The notes under the pieces: generated by a model
The model's input: only the letters and a program-made list of their open reading frames with translations
Told to the model about the DNA's origin: nothing
The model's database searches: none
Shown: positions 46,882 through 56,115 of the stretch, one piece after another
Layout: the number at the start of each line of letters is the position of its first letter
How positions within the stretch are numbered: position 1 is the first letter of the stretch
Program-made: the position numbers and the translations under genes
NCBI RefSeq assembly: GCF_003867015.1
Contig: NZ_CP032548.1
Span: 1,307,001 to 1,371,000, forward strand
Source: Tenacibaculum singaporense
GTDB lineage: Bacteria; Bacteroidota; Bacteroidia; Flavobacteriales; Flavobacteriaceae
Direction: 5' to 3'
Length of the DNA: 64,000 bases

Positions 46882-49341
46882 TTAATATAAACTCTTAAAC
46901 TTAGCAGGATTTGCTTCGTGCATAATTTCATACACTTTTTCAAAAATATCTTCAGCAGATGGTTTAGAGAAGTAATCTCCATCAGTACCATATGCAGGTC
47001 TGTGAGCTTTTGCAGTTAAGGTTTGTGGTTTACTGTCTAAATGTTTGTAACCATTTTGATTTTCAACAATTTCTTGTAATAAATAAGCTGAAGCTCCTCC
47101 AGGAACATCTTCGTCAACAACTAATAAACGATTTGTTTTAGCAACCGATTTAACTGTGTCATGATTAATATCAAAAGGTAATAAACTTTGTGCATCAACA
47201 ATTTCTACATCAATACCAACTTGAGCTAAATCTTTAGCAGCTTCCTCAACAATTCGTAAGGTAGAACCATAAGAAACAATAGTAATGTCATTTCCTTCTT
47301 TAATGGTTTCCACAACACCAATTGGAGTTTTAAAATCCCCTAAGTTTGTCGGTAACTCTTCTTTTAAACGGTATCCATTTAAACACTCTACTACTAAAGC
47401 AGGATCGTCACCTTCTAATAATGTGTTGTAGAATCCAGCTGCTTTGGTCATGTTTCGAGGAACTAATACATGAATTCCTCTAATATTATTTATAATTCCT
47501 CCCATTGGAGAACCTGAATGCCAAATTCCTTCTAAACGATGTCCACGAGTACGGATAATTAAAGGAGCTTTTTGCTTTCCAAAAGTACGGTAACGAAGTG
47601 TTGCTAAATCGTCACTCATAATTTGTAAAGCATATAATAAATAATCTAAATACTGAATTTCAGCAATTGGACGTAAACCACGCATTGCCATTCCAATACC
47701 TTGACCTAAGATAGTAGCTTCACGAATTCCAGTGTCAGAAACACGTAACTCACCAAATTTTTCTTGTAAACCTTCCAATCCTTGGTTTACATCTCCAATA
47801 TAACCAGCATCTTCCCCAAAGATCAATACCTCAGGGTGTTTTGCTAAAATTGCATCAAAATTATCACGCATAATAATACGTGCATCTACCATATTTTTTT
47901 CTGAAGCATAGGTTGGAGCTTCGGCAGGAATATTTTCAGTAGCTAATTCAGTTTCACTTAATAAATGAGCTGAATATTTTACAGCAGCTTTATCAATTGA
48001 AGCTTTAATAAAGTTTTGAAGTGCAGTTTTTTCAGCAAAATCTTCATCTCTTAAGTAACGTAACGTTTTACGTGCTGCTACTAAAATATCTTTTCTGATA
48101 GGTTCAGCAATTGCCGCTAAATCGTTTTTGTATTTTGAAATGAAAGAACCGTTGTTGCTTTTTTGTGCAATGGTATCTAACAAAGTAATAGCTTCAGCTA
48201 CTTCTGCTTTTATTTCGTTTGTATATGCGCTCCAAGCATCACGTTTAGCTTTACTAACTTCTTTTTTCGCTTCTTTTTCAATATTGATTAAATCTTCTTC
48301 AGAATCAATAAATTTTAAAGTCTCTCCATTTTCATTTTCAAGTTCAAACTCTAAAATCCACTTACGCATTTGCGCAATACAGTCAAACTCTTGTTCCCAT
48401 TGTAAACGTTCTTTTGATTTATAACGTTCGTGAGACCCAGAAGTTGAGTGTCCTTGAGGCTGTGTTAATTCTTTTACATGAATTAATACAGGTATATGTT
48501 GCTCTCTAGCAATTTGAGAAGCTTTGTTGTAGGTGTCAATTAACTGAACATAATCCCAACCGTTAACTACAAAAATCTCATATCCGTTACTTTCATTTTC
48601 ACGTTGGAATCCTTTTAAGATTTCAGAAATACTCTCTTTAGTAGTTTGGTGACGTGCATGTACTGAAATTCCGTACTCATCATCCCAAACATTCATTACC
48701 ATTGGAACTTGTAAAACACCTGCCGCATTGATAGTTTCGAAGAACAAACCTTCACTAGTACTAGCATTACCAATAGTACCCCAAGCAACTTCGTTACCGT
48801 TGATTGAAAAGTTGGTGTGTTTTTCTAAACCTTCAACATTTCTATAGATTTTAGATGCTTGTGCTAATCCTAATAAACGAGGCATTTGTCCTGCAGTAGG
48901 AGAGATATCAGAAGATGAATTTTTTTGAGCTGTTAAATTTTTCCAGTTCCCATTTGCATCTAAAGAATGAGTTGCAAAGTGGCCTCCCATTTGGCGACCA
49001 GCAGACATAGGCTCAATTTCAATATCAGTATGTGCGTATAATCCTGCAAAAAATTGTTGAGGAGTCAATTCTCCAATGGCCATCATAAAGGTTTGATCAC
49101 GATAATAACCTGATCTAAAATCTCCATTTTGAAAAGCTTTAGCCATTGCTAATTGAGGTACTTCTTTACCATCTCCAAAAATTCCAAATTTAGCTTTACC
49201 TGTTAAAACTTCTCTTCTTCCTAATAAACTACATTCTCGACTAATACGAGCAATTCTATAGTCCTTTAAAACTTCATTTTTAAAATCTTGAAAAGAAAGC
49301 TGTTGAGTATTAGCTATTTCGGTATTTTGCGTCATAATCAT
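46882..49341 (-). CDS. 2-oxo-acid dehydrogenase E1, fused alpha and beta subunits
   Basis: An 819-residue thiamine-diphosphate enzyme with the alpha part at about 1-400 (AGRQMGGHFATHSLD; TAGQMPRLLGLAQA; GNASTSEGLFFETINAAGV) and the beta part at about 475-819 (VLIFGEDAGYIGDVNQGLEG; REATILGQGIGMAMRGLRPI; PLIIRTRGHRLEGIWHSGSP). It decarboxylates branched-chain or related 2-oxo acids and passes the acyl group to E2 lipoyl. Fused E1 is typical of Bacteroidota. E2 and E3 genes are not adjacent. MIMTQ and MTQ are alternative starts. Confidence 0.9.
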   Translation of the reverse strand: MIMTQNTEIANTQQLSFQDFKNEVLKDYRIARISRECSLLGRREVLTGKAKFGIFGDGKEVPQLAMAKAFQNGDFRSGYYRDQTFMMAIGELTPQQFFAGLYAHTDIEIEPMSAGRQMGGHFATHSLDANGNWKNLTAQKNSSSDISPTAGQMPRLLGLAQASKIYRNVEGLEKHTNFSINGNEVAWGTIGNASTSEGLFFETINAAGVLQVPMVMNVWDDEYGISVHARHQTTKESISEILKGFQRENESNGYEIFVVNGWDYVQLIDTYNKASQIAREQHIPVLIHVKELTQPQGHSTSGSHERYKSKERLQWEQEFDCIAQMRKWILEFELENENGETLKFIDSEEDLINIEKEAKKEVSKAKRDAWSAYTNEIKAEVAEAITLLDTIAQKSNNGSFISKYKNDLAAIAEPIRKDILVAARKTLRYLRDEDFAEKTALQNFIKASIDKAAVKYSAHLLSETELATENIPAEAPTYASEKNMVDARIIMRDNFDAILAKHPEVLIFGEDAGYIGDVNQGLEGLQEKFGELRVSDTGIREATILGQGIGMAMRGLRPIAEIQYLDYLLYALQIMSDDLATLRYRTFGKQKAPLIIRTRGHRLEGIWHSGSPMGGIINNIRGIHVLVPRNMTKAAGFYNTLLEGDDPALVVECLNGYRLKEELPTNLGDFKTPIGVVETIKEGNDITIVSYGSTLRIVEEAAKDLAQVGIDVEIVDAQSLLPFDINHDTVKSVAKTNRLLVVDEDVPGGASAYLLQEIVENQNGYKHLDSKPQTLTAKAHRPAYGTDGDYFSKPSAEDIFEKVYEIMHEANPAKFKSLY

Positions 49342-49452
49342 CTAATTTAGGTATGGTTACAAAGATAGGTTTTTTAGTTGAAATTTAAAAATTTCTATTT
49401 TCATTGAATATTTTTCAAAAAAAAGAGAAAAAATCAATTTTTATTGAAGTAT

Positions 49453-52275
49453 CTATAATATGCCTCTTCTGATGAAGTTGTAAATTCTATCAATATCTGT
49501 GGTAATGATGAATCTAATTTTTGAAGGATAAGCTCTTTTGTTAATCTCAAAACCTTCGTTAGTGTAGATAGGTAAGTAAAATTCAAAAATATCTGGAAGG
49601 AAGTTTAATCGAATACCATTCTCGTAAAAAAACTTGGGGGTAGTGTTCTTGTTTTTTAACATAGCAACATCGTTATAAATCTCGGCCCATCTCCATACAC
49701 TTACACTGGTATTAATAGATGTTATAAGCTGATTAGCAAAATAGGGTTCTTTAAATTTAGATTTAAAGCCTCCTTGTCCTACAACAAATTGCTGACTGAA
49801 GAACCCTTCATTTTCAGAACGTCCAAATAAATTTTGTTCAAATAAATAGTCATTACCTCTGTTTAACCCGAAGCTAAAGTAATTTCCTTCCGTTTTGTTA
49901 GATAGGAAGAGTCCACCAAAAAAACGGACTTCAAAACTTTCGTTAGCAGTAAAGAACTTTCTATAACGAAAATCAGTAGATATTTTACTAAAATTAGAAT
50001 TTATCTCGAGGTTTGCAGCATATCTAATTCTGTGAATAGCATCAAATTTGTTGTTGATATAACGCAGGTTGAAAATGTTATATTTATCTTGATCGTTTTG
50101 AGTACTATTAGGGGCTACTTCTTTATCAACACTAACCATACGGGCTATTAAGAATTTAGAACCAATATCACGGAGTGTATTTCTCCTGAATTGAAAATTA
50201 ATAAATGGACTTAAAGTATTGTATCCTAATTCAGGAGCGTAGTGAAAATTACTTCCTGAAATTCCATACCGTATTTTATAAATTTTAGAGTCTCTTAAAA
50301 AATGATTATATCCTACAGAGAAAGATCCGGTTAAGTTTCTACTTTTAAGACCATAGTTAGGGGTTAAACTAAATTGAAAGTTATGGCTAACAAGTGACCT
50401 GTTGTTTATGTTTACCCCAAGTATTAGTCCGTCATATAAGTTATACTTAATATCAGGGTAATAAAATAGTTGATTATAATAAGGGTTTTCAAAGTCTTTA
50501 AAGAAGCGAAATTGAATAGGTTTACTTATAATGTTATTATTTACATTTCTAAAATTGTTAAGAGAATTAAATTCAGGATAGTTATTTTCATAATTCAAAG
50601 CTAGCTTGTTAAAATCGCCTCTTTTAATTTTTACTGTTTTGGTAGAATCTACATTTGTAATCCAAGTTTTAAGTTTTATTTTTTTCTTTTGAATACCAAA
50701 GAGTGCTACAGGAGCAGTAAAACTTCTTTTATTTTTGATGGTTACGAACAAAGAATCTTTGTTTTTGGTGTAGGCTACTTTTTTTATTTTGTAGTCAATT
50801 TTTTTATCGGTAGTAAGGTAATCATCAAAAAACCATTGCAAATCTTTTGAGGTTTTTTTTTGAAGTATTTCAGTAAAGGATTTACTACTTGAAGGTTTTA
50901 GCTGATTTTTAATGTAGAATTCTTTTACAGATTCTTTTAAAATGCTATCTCCAACAAAGTCATGTAAATATTTAATTCCTAAACCAGCTTTATACTTACT
51001 TACTACTTTCCTGTTAAAGTTAGAAAGAGAGTCACTAGAGGTTGTTAAAGGTTGATCATAAAACTTACGAGAACTAAACTGATAAACAAGAGGATATTTA
51101 TCGTTTTGTTTTAATTTAGCAATATTATAGGTTTTTATAGGCCAATACTTGGAGTACTTACCTAAAAAAGTAACTTCTGGATAGTATTTTTTTACATACT
51201 CCATCATTAAATAAGTTTGTAAGCCATCGGTTAACCAGTAATCTTTTCTCGGTTTATGAATAATTACATCATCAAAATACTTTTGAGTAAGAGCTTTTAA
51301 AAAACCTGTTTCCCATCTAAAATTTTTAGGAAAAGGTTTTAGCCAACTAGGAAGCCCATAAATTTCATGCAGAGAATTTTTGTTTATGGTACGTGAATCT
51401 ACAAGGATTTCAGGGTGCGGGTGTTTGCCAATGAAGTCTTCTATAAACTGTATTTGCCTATTTATAATTTTGGTTGTTTCTTCATTAGGGATTTGTTTTA
51501 GGTAAGCATCTGTTTTTATTTCTTTATCTTTTAGTTTAAAAGATTTAAAAGTTCTCACTGTATCAATATGAAGGATGATATCCTTTTTTTTTGCACCAAC
51601 TAAATAGAAATTGGTGTAATTATCATTTTCAGTTTTATATTGGTATAAGTTACTTTCTATATGATAGTTTTTAGGAATATCTATAGAAATAGAGTAATTA
51701 GAGAGTTCTTCGTATAAATCATCTAAATTTAAGTTGCTCATTAACTGCCACTCTTTATCGTATACAGCAGGAGTTATATACCAAAACCGTAAATGATATC
51801 CTGTTTTTGTTTTTCCATATCCTGTATATTTTGCATTTGGAATTTTTACAGAATATGAGGTACGGAGTACTAAACTATCTTTTGGCTTTAAGGGTTTATT
51901 AAGAGATACTTTAATAATGTCTTGTTGATTTTTTACCTCTTTAAATGAAACTTGTTTAAAGTTAACTGTTAAGTTTTTCACTATGCTATAGCCTCTATCT
52001 TTATCTTTTGAAAAATGAAAAGTTTTTCTATAATCTTCAATAAAACGTTTAGCTAAAGGAGTGTCATCATTTTTATAACTATTAGCCCAGTTATGTAAAA
52101 AAATATAATTTAGATTAGAAGAAGAGCGATTATAAAATATTGTTTTTTGTAGAATATGAATTACATCGTTGTCTATATCTAATTTAGCTTTTATTTCAAC
52201 AGAGTTTTCTTGTGCTACTATTTTAAAGCAATACAAGATGATAGCACATAATAAGAGGAGTGTTTTCTGTTTCAA
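49453..52275 (-). CDS. M1-peptidase-like protein fused to outer-membrane barrel, zinc motif missing
   Basis: A 940-residue secreted protein. A signal peptide (LLLLCAIILYCFKIVAQ) is followed by an N-terminal beta domain and a helical domain laid out like M1 aminopeptidases (about 20-560). Where HExxH and the downstream Glu should be there is ETGFLKALTQKYFDDVI and YWLTDGLQTYLMMEYV: the fold's landmarks without zinc ligands. Residues 600-940 alternate as beta strands ending TTDIDRIYNFIRRGIL, an outer-membrane barrel. It is probably a surface-exposed pseudo-peptidase used for binding. Confidence 0.75.
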   Translation of the reverse strand: MKQKTLLLLCAIILYCFKIVAQENSVEIKAKLDIDNDVIHILQKTIFYNRSSSNLNYIFLHNWANSYKNDDTPLAKRFIEDYRKTFHFSKDKDRGYSIVKNLTVNFKQVSFKEVKNQQDIIKVSLNKPLKPKDSLVLRTSYSVKIPNAKYTGYGKTKTGYHLRFWYITPAVYDKEWQLMSNLNLDDLYEELSNYSISIDIPKNYHIESNLYQYKTENDNYTNFYLVGAKKKDIILHIDTVRTFKSFKLKDKEIKTDAYLKQIPNEETTKIINRQIQFIEDFIGKHPHPEILVDSRTINKNSLHEIYGLPSWLKPFPKNFRWETGFLKALTQKYFDDVIIHKPRKDYWLTDGLQTYLMMEYVKKYYPEVTFLGKYSKYWPIKTYNIAKLKQNDKYPLVYQFSSRKFYDQPLTTSSDSLSNFNRKVVSKYKAGLGIKYLHDFVGDSILKESVKEFYIKNQLKPSSSKSFTEILQKKTSKDLQWFFDDYLTTDKKIDYKIKKVAYTKNKDSLFVTIKNKRSFTAPVALFGIQKKKIKLKTWITNVDSTKTVKIKRGDFNKLALNYENNYPEFNSLNNFRNVNNNIISKPIQFRFFKDFENPYYNQLFYYPDIKYNLYDGLILGVNINNRSLVSHNFQFSLTPNYGLKSRNLTGSFSVGYNHFLRDSKIYKIRYGISGSNFHYAPELGYNTLSPFINFQFRRNTLRDIGSKFLIARMVSVDKEVAPNSTQNDQDKYNIFNLRYINNKFDAIHRIRYAANLEINSNFSKISTDFRYRKFFTANESFEVRFFGGLFLSNKTEGNYFSFGLNRGNDYLFEQNLFGRSENEGFFSQQFVVGQGGFKSKFKEPYFANQLITSINTSVSVWRWAEIYNDVAMLKNKNTTPKFFYENGIRLNFLPDIFEFYLPIYTNEGFEINKRAYPSKIRFIITTDIDRIYNFIRRGIL

Positions 52276-52327
52276 TATTATATAAGGTCTTTTAAAAAGA
52301 TTTATTATTTAATAAACCTTGTGAAAA

Positions 52328-52360
52328 TAAAAAAGCTCATTGAATTTTCAATGAGCTTTA
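52328..52360 (-). terminator. Terminator after LOG-family gene
   Basis: AAAGCTCATTGAA and TTCAATGAGCTTT form a 13-bp perfect stem, followed on the minus strand by a T-rich tract. Confidence 0.9.
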
Positions 52361-52373
52361 AAGATAAAAATTT

Positions 52374-53084
52374 TTAGAAGTTTGGTTTCAGTTGATATTT
52401 AGCATAGAATTTATTAAAGTGCTCAACAGCTTCGTCAGCAGTATCAACAACTCTGAATAAATTTAAATCTTTCTCACTAATGTTACCTTCTTCAATTAAA
52501 GTATTTTTAATCCAGTCTAACAATCCAGCCCAGAACTTTTTGCCAATTAGAACAATAGGGAAGCGACCAATTTTATTAGTTTGAATTAAAGTAATTGCCT
52601 CAAAAAGTTCATCCATTGTACCAAAACCACCAGGCATAACAACAAATCCTTGAGAATATTTTACAAACATAACCTTACGAACAAAGAAGTAATCAAAATT
52701 TAAGTTTTTGTCATTGTCAATCCATGGGTTGTCGTGTTGTTCAAAAGGAAGTTCGATATTCAAACCAACAGAAGTTCCCTTACCACGATGAGCTCCTTTA
52801 TTACCTGCTTCCATAATACCAGGTCCACCACCAGTAATAACACCAAAACCACTTTGTGTTAATTTATAAGCTACTTCTTCAGCTAATTTATAATATGGAT
52901 CATCAACTTTTGTTCGTGCAGACCCAAAAATAGACACACAAGGTCCAATTTTGCTTAGTTTTTCGTAGCCTTCAACAAACTCAGACATAATTTTAAAAAT
53001 AGCCCAAGAGTCATTTGTTTTTATTTCGTTCCAGGTTTTTTGTTGTAGTTTTTCTCTAATTTTTCTGTCATCATTCGGACTCAT
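52374..53084 (-). CDS. LOG/TIGR00730 Rossmann-fold protein
   Basis: A 236-residue protein with the lysine-decarboxylase-like fold: nucleotide-binding ITGGGPGIMEAGNKGAHRGK and catalytic VMPGGFGTMDELFEA. Plant and bacterial members release cytokinin bases or free bases from nucleoside 5'-monophosphates. The physiological role in Bacteroidota is not settled. It is the last housekeeping gene before the peptide cluster. Confidence 0.92.
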   Translation of the reverse strand: MSPNDDRKIREKLQQKTWNEIKTNDSWAIFKIMSEFVEGYEKLSKIGPCVSIFGSARTKVDDPYYKLAEEVAYKLTQSGFGVITGGGPGIMEAGNKGAHRGKGTSVGLNIELPFEQHDNPWIDNDKNLNFDYFFVRKVMFVKYSQGFVVMPGGFGTMDELFEAITLIQTNKIGRFPIVLIGKKFWAGLLDWIKNTLIEEGNISEKDLNLFRVVDTADEAVEHFNKFYAKYQLKPNF

Positions 53085-53185
53085 AATTCTTCTACTTTTA
53101 TATTAAATAACAAATTAAACTGCTAATATTTGCTTTTTAGCAAGCCTGCTAATTTAGTGGTTTTTTATTAATTATGAGATGAGAG

Positions 53186-53220
53186 ATATAAAAAAAGAGC
53201 GAGATAAACTCACTCTTTGT
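53186..53220 (-). terminator. Terminator at the end of the peptide cluster
   Basis: On the minus strand AAAGAGTGAG pairs with CTCGCTCTTT (one G-T pair), followed by a run of T. It ends the long minus-strand peptide array. Confidence 0.85.
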
Positions 53221-53235
53221 ACATGAAAATAAAAT

Positions 53236-53282
53236 TAGGTAATTACATATACCTTTAGTGTAAAATAATGTATAGTTACCTA
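53236..53282 (-). terminator. Second hairpin at the end of the peptide cluster
   Basis: TAGGTAA and TTACCTA are 7-bp perfect arms, extended imperfectly by ATATAC/GTATA. On the minus strand ATTTTATTTTC follows. It precedes the main terminator. Confidence 0.5.
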
Positions 53283-53319
53283 AGATTATTACAACATAAT
53301 AAATGTGCAACAAGTGTTT

Positions 53320-53430
53320 TCAGGTTGTGATTGATATAAAAGCCTCAGGACAGATGGGATTACCACCATTAATAGTTTTTTGTTCAGCTTTATTTATAAC
53401 TTTTCCTAAGTTTAAAATTTGATTTTTTAT
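53320..53430 (-). pseudogene. Decayed peptide precursor (start codon lost, core shortened)
   Basis: The frame reads IKNQILNLGKVINKAEQK then TINGG and a 13-residue core NPICPEAFISITT. The first codon is ATA instead of ATG and no other start is in frame. The core has a single cysteine, unlike any intact member. The intact leader next to a ruined core and start shows a recently silenced member of the family at the 3' end of the array. Confidence 0.8.
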
Positions 53431-53447
53431 ATTAAAATATATTAGAA

Positions 53448-53666
53448 TTAAAAAGGGTTGCTTTCTTCACAGTCAGTGTGTACAAGAACACATTTTTTAT
53501 GTTCAAGAGGAAGTGCTTGATACTGAGGACAAGTGCCACAAACCCCATTGTTTATACCATAGCATGGAGGTCCAGAGTAAGTATTGCAACTAGAAGTACC
53601 TCCGTTAATTTGTTTTTGATTAGCCTTGTTTAAGACTTTACCTATGTTTAAAATTGTTTTTTTCAT
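53448..53666 (-). CDS. Leader-GG Cys-rich peptide precursor (family 1)
   Basis: A 72-residue precursor. The leader MKKTILNIGKVLNKANQK, then QINGG, is followed by a 49-residue core with six cysteines: C-x8-C-x7-C-x2-C-x13-C-x6-C. The end CVLVHTDCEE is shared with the peptides at 54033 and, decayed, at 53713, defining family 1. It is exported after cleavage behind GG by the cluster's C39 transporter, as inferred from the leader, and probably oxidised to three disulfides. Confidence 0.9.
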   Translation of the reverse strand: MKKTILNIGKVLNKANQKQINGGTSSCNTYSGPPCYGINNGVCGTCPQYQALPLEHKKCVLVHTDCEESNPF

Positions 53667-53712
53667 AATTGATGATTAAAATATTTTATATTATTTAAGA
53701 CAAGTTTTATTT

Positions 53713-53923
53713 TTAAGCAGAAATACAATGATAGTTAACAAGTACACAAGGTTTATGCCTTTCAGGTAGTGTATTATACTCTTGATAACTACCATATTGA
53801 CTTTGTTGGTTACTATAGCGACTAGGGCTAGAGTATGAATTACAATTGGCATGCCTTCCACCATTAATTACTTTTTGTTCAACTTTGTTTAAAACGTTTC
53901 TTAAGGTTGAAATTTGTTTTCAT
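53713..53923 (-). pseudogene. Family-1 peptide precursor, frameshifted in the start A-tract
   Basis: After the ATG at 53923 there are four A instead of the six seen in MKK-encoding genes, so the frame runs MKTNFNLKKRFKQS and stops. Restoring two A gives a 70-residue precursor (MKKQISTLRN..VEQKVINGG) with a core that aligns to the peptide at 53448. Three of six core cysteines are replaced (C to R, Y, Y). Loss of both frame and cysteines means decay is real rather than a sequencing slip. Confidence 0.85.
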
Positions 53924-54003
53924 ACTTTTTTTGCTGAAAAGATTAATTTTATTTGTTAATGCTAATAAATACCGCAAACTATTAAAATTAAGAAATTAGA
54001 AAT

Positions 54004-54025
54004 CGGCTATCTTTTTAGATAGCCG
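54004..54025 (-). terminator. Hairpin terminator inside the peptide array
   Basis: CGGCTATCT and AGATAGCCG form a 9-bp perfect stem with a 4-base loop, 8 bases past the stop of the peptide at 54033. On the minus strand it is followed by ATTTCTAATTTC, so termination is perhaps partial. Confidence 0.7.
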
Positions 54026-54032
54026 AAAAAGT

Positions 54033-54248
54033 TTATAAAGGTTCTGTCCCTTCAAAACAATCGCTATGAATTAGAACACAACCCTCAGCGCCTGGGTAGC
54101 CTTCAATTTGATCGCAATGTAAACAACCAGGTACAGGACCAAAGCATAAGCCATGTTCTCTGTAATAATCACAATTGTTACCACCATTAATTTGTTTTTG
54201 GTCTATCTTACTTAAAGTTTTACCAAGGGTTAAAATTGATTTTTTCAT
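54033..54248 (-). CDS. Leader-GG Cys-rich peptide precursor (family 1)
   Basis: A 71-residue precursor. The leader MKKSILTLGKTLSKIDQK ends QINGG; the core of 48 residues has six cysteines, with CDYY, CFGPVPGCLHC and CVLIHSDCFE. The final CVLxHxDC is the family-1 mark. It lies 17 bases below the 59-residue precursor at 54266 and just before a hairpin. Confidence 0.9.
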   Translation of the reverse strand: MKKSILTLGKTLSKIDQKQINGGNNCDYYREHGLCFGPVPGCLHCDQIEGYPGAEGCVLIHSDCFEGTEPL

Positions 54249-54265
54249 AATTTATTTTTTAGATA

Positions 54266-54445
54266 TTAATACCAAATGCAACCATATTGTGTACATCTTC
54301 CTGCATCACAAAACTCTCCCCATTGAGTTTGAACACAACACCAGCTTCCACTACCAGTGCATGAACCAGATCCAATACCACCATTAACTTGTTTTTGGTC
54401 TGTTTTAGTTAATTCTTTTCCTAAGTTTAAAATTGATTTTTTCAT
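54266..54445 (-). CDS. Leader-GG Cys-rich peptide precursor (59 aa)
   Basis: The ATG at 54445 opens MKKSILNLGKELTKTDQK then QVNGG and a 36-residue core rich in Gly, Ser and Trp: SCTGSGSWCC, VQTQWGEFC, RCTQYGCIWY. The core has six cysteines with one CC pair. It is the first gene after the HlyD adaptor, preceded by a copy of the pseudoknot element. Confidence 0.9.
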   Translation of the reverse strand: MKKSILNLGKELTKTDQKQVNGGIGSGSCTGSGSWCCVQTQWGEFCDAGRCTQYGCIWY

Positions 54446-54472
54446 GATTAAAAAATTTAAATATTGATTAAC

Positions 54473-54526
54473 CCTTGAACTGTTTTAAAGACACTCAAGG
54501 TTTGTGTCTATTCTTCGCGAAAGAAT
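54473..54526 (-). promoter_or_regulatory. Conserved leader element, copy B (H-type pseudoknot candidate)
   Basis: Minus strand, 5' to 3': ATTCTT..AAGAAT hairpin around TCGCG, then AGACAC, AAA, CCTTGA, GTGTCT, a U/A-rich linker and TCAAGG. AGACAC pairs with GTGTCT and CCTTGA with TCAAGG; the helices interleave as in an H-type pseudoknot. It begins 4 bases after the hlyD stop and ends 28 bases before the next peptide start. Confidence 0.7.
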
Positions 54527-54529
54527 TTT

Positions 54530-55819
54530 TTATTTGATTATATTTTTAAGTTGATAGAAAAAACGTTCTATCAAGCGTAAATCTTCAGTTACGATGTCAG
54601 CTGCTCCTTTCATTTCTTGTCTAAAAGGAATTGTTTTATTGTACGTAGTTTCTAGGTTTTGGGGTAATTCTACATCTACCAAATAGTTGCCTTTTTCGTT
54701 AGGTATAAGAGAGATAGATTTGACTTTTCCGTTTAACTCACCAAATTCATCAGAAGGATAGTTTAATAGTTTAATTTGAACTTTTTGACCTTTCTTTATT
54801 TTACCAGAGTTAGCAGCAGGTGCTTCAATTTTACCAATAAAAGAGTTTCCTTTGTTTGGAATAATAGTGAATATTAAATCTCCTGTATTTACAGTTTGGT
54901 TTTTGTTCCAAAAAGAGAGAAATGATACTTTTCCATCTATAGAAGAAGTAAGCGCATATTGTTTTTCCCAGTCTTTAATAGCTTTTTTTAAGTATAAGAA
55001 AGATTGAATAGCTTTCTTTTTCAATCGAGTATCTTGTTGTGTTTTTTTTATAGAAGTTCCCTCTAAATTTTTAGCAGAATTGTTGATTAACTCACGTATT
55101 TGTGAAATCGAAGATTCAAGGGTTTTGTATGATCGTTTGGCTTGTAAATATTCTATTTCTTTTTGGTCTTTTTCTTTAGCAGAAATAACTCCTTGACCAA
55201 ACATTTTTCTACTGCGTTCTAAGTCCTTTTCTTTAAACTCTAGTTCTTTTAAGTTTAGTTCTTTTTGTGATAATAAAATTTGTAGTCTACCTCTTGCTTC
55301 TATAACAGACATTTGGTTTGCGAAGTTCTCAGATTTAAACGGAGTTAGTTTTTCGTTTAAAACATATTCAGAATAGTCGTTTTCAAATTGAGAGTAGCTA
55401 GAAGTTATGTCTCCTAAAATTAAAGGTGGAACTTTATCAACAGGAAAAAAGAACTTTTGTTGATTCACTTCGATAGTATCGACAATACTCTTCAATAGTA
55501 AGACATCTTTGTAAGAAGCACTGTTTTCAATAACCGCTAAAACATCTCCTTCAGAGACATTTTTACCTTCACTCGTTAAAAAAGCTTCAAACTGACCGGT
55601 TGATTTAGCATAAATTTTTTCGGGTGGAGTAGAGGTGGTAACCATTACCTCTGTAGATATAACATCAGGGTATTTTACAAACCATGAAATGAATAAAAGC
55701 ATTATTATAAGTCCAAGAAGTAAAGTATTACCCCAACGTATCATCCAGTTAGGTAAATGAGTTAAAATTTCTTGTACTTCTTCACTACGAATCTCTATAT
55801 CTTGAGTATTGTTAGGCAT
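54530..55819 (-). CDS. HlyD-family periplasmic adaptor for peptide export
   Basis: A 429-residue membrane-fusion protein that would link the C39 ABC transporter to an outer-membrane channel. One N-terminal membrane helix (about 30-50, LLLGLIIMLLFISWFV) precedes a biotinyl-lipoyl-like half (IYAKSTGQFEAFLTSEGKNV), a long coiled coil (about 170-290) and the barrel domain (SSIDGKVSFLSFWNKNQTVN). The gene lies inside the peptide array. No TolC-like gene is in the window. Confidence 0.93.
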   Translation of the reverse strand: MPNNTQDIEIRSEEVQEILTHLPNWMIRWGNTLLLGLIIMLLFISWFVKYPDVISTEVMVTTSTPPEKIYAKSTGQFEAFLTSEGKNVSEGDVLAVIENSASYKDVLLLKSIVDTIEVNQQKFFFPVDKVPPLILGDITSSYSQFENDYSEYVLNEKLTPFKSENFANQMSVIEARGRLQILLSQKELNLKELEFKEKDLERSRKMFGQGVISAKEKDQKEIEYLQAKRSYKTLESSISQIRELINNSAKNLEGTSIKKTQQDTRLKKKAIQSFLYLKKAIKDWEKQYALTSSIDGKVSFLSFWNKNQTVNTGDLIFTIIPNKGNSFIGKIEAPAANSGKIKKGQKVQIKLLNYPSDEFGELNGKVKSISLIPNEKGNYLVDVELPQNLETTYNKTIPFRQEMKGAADIVTEDLRLIERFFYQLKNIIK

Positions 55820-55896
55820 TTTAAAGTTTATAGTAAAGGGAGAATTATTCTCCCTTTATGTTATAAATTAAGGTTTTAAAAGATAATGAGTATGGG

Positions 55897-56070
55897 TTAT
55901 AATCCACAAATTTCATCATATCTTTCTGGCGTCATACAAAGTCCAATGCAACAACCTAATGGCCATTCACAATTAGAGTCGTTTTCACAAAACTTATTTT
56001 TACCTCCATTGATTAGTTGCTGTTCAACCTTATTTAAAATCACTCCAAGGTTTAATATTGATTTTTTCAT
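55897..56070 (-). CDS. Leader-GG Cys-rich peptide precursor, knottin-like core (57 aa)
   Basis: The ATG at 56070 opens MKKSILNLGVILNKVEQQ then LINGG. The 34-residue core has six cysteines ordered C-x5-C-x5-CC-x3-C-x9-C, the framework of inhibitor cystine-knot peptides, like the cores at 60177 and 60587. It is the last peptide before the HlyD gene. Confidence 0.9.
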   Translation of the reverse strand: MKKSILNLGVILNKVEQQLINGGKNKFCENDSNCEWPLGCCIGLCMTPERYDEICGL

Positions 56071-56115
56071 AATTAAAATATTTTATACTAGTTTTAGTAG
56101 AGAGATAAAAAAAGA

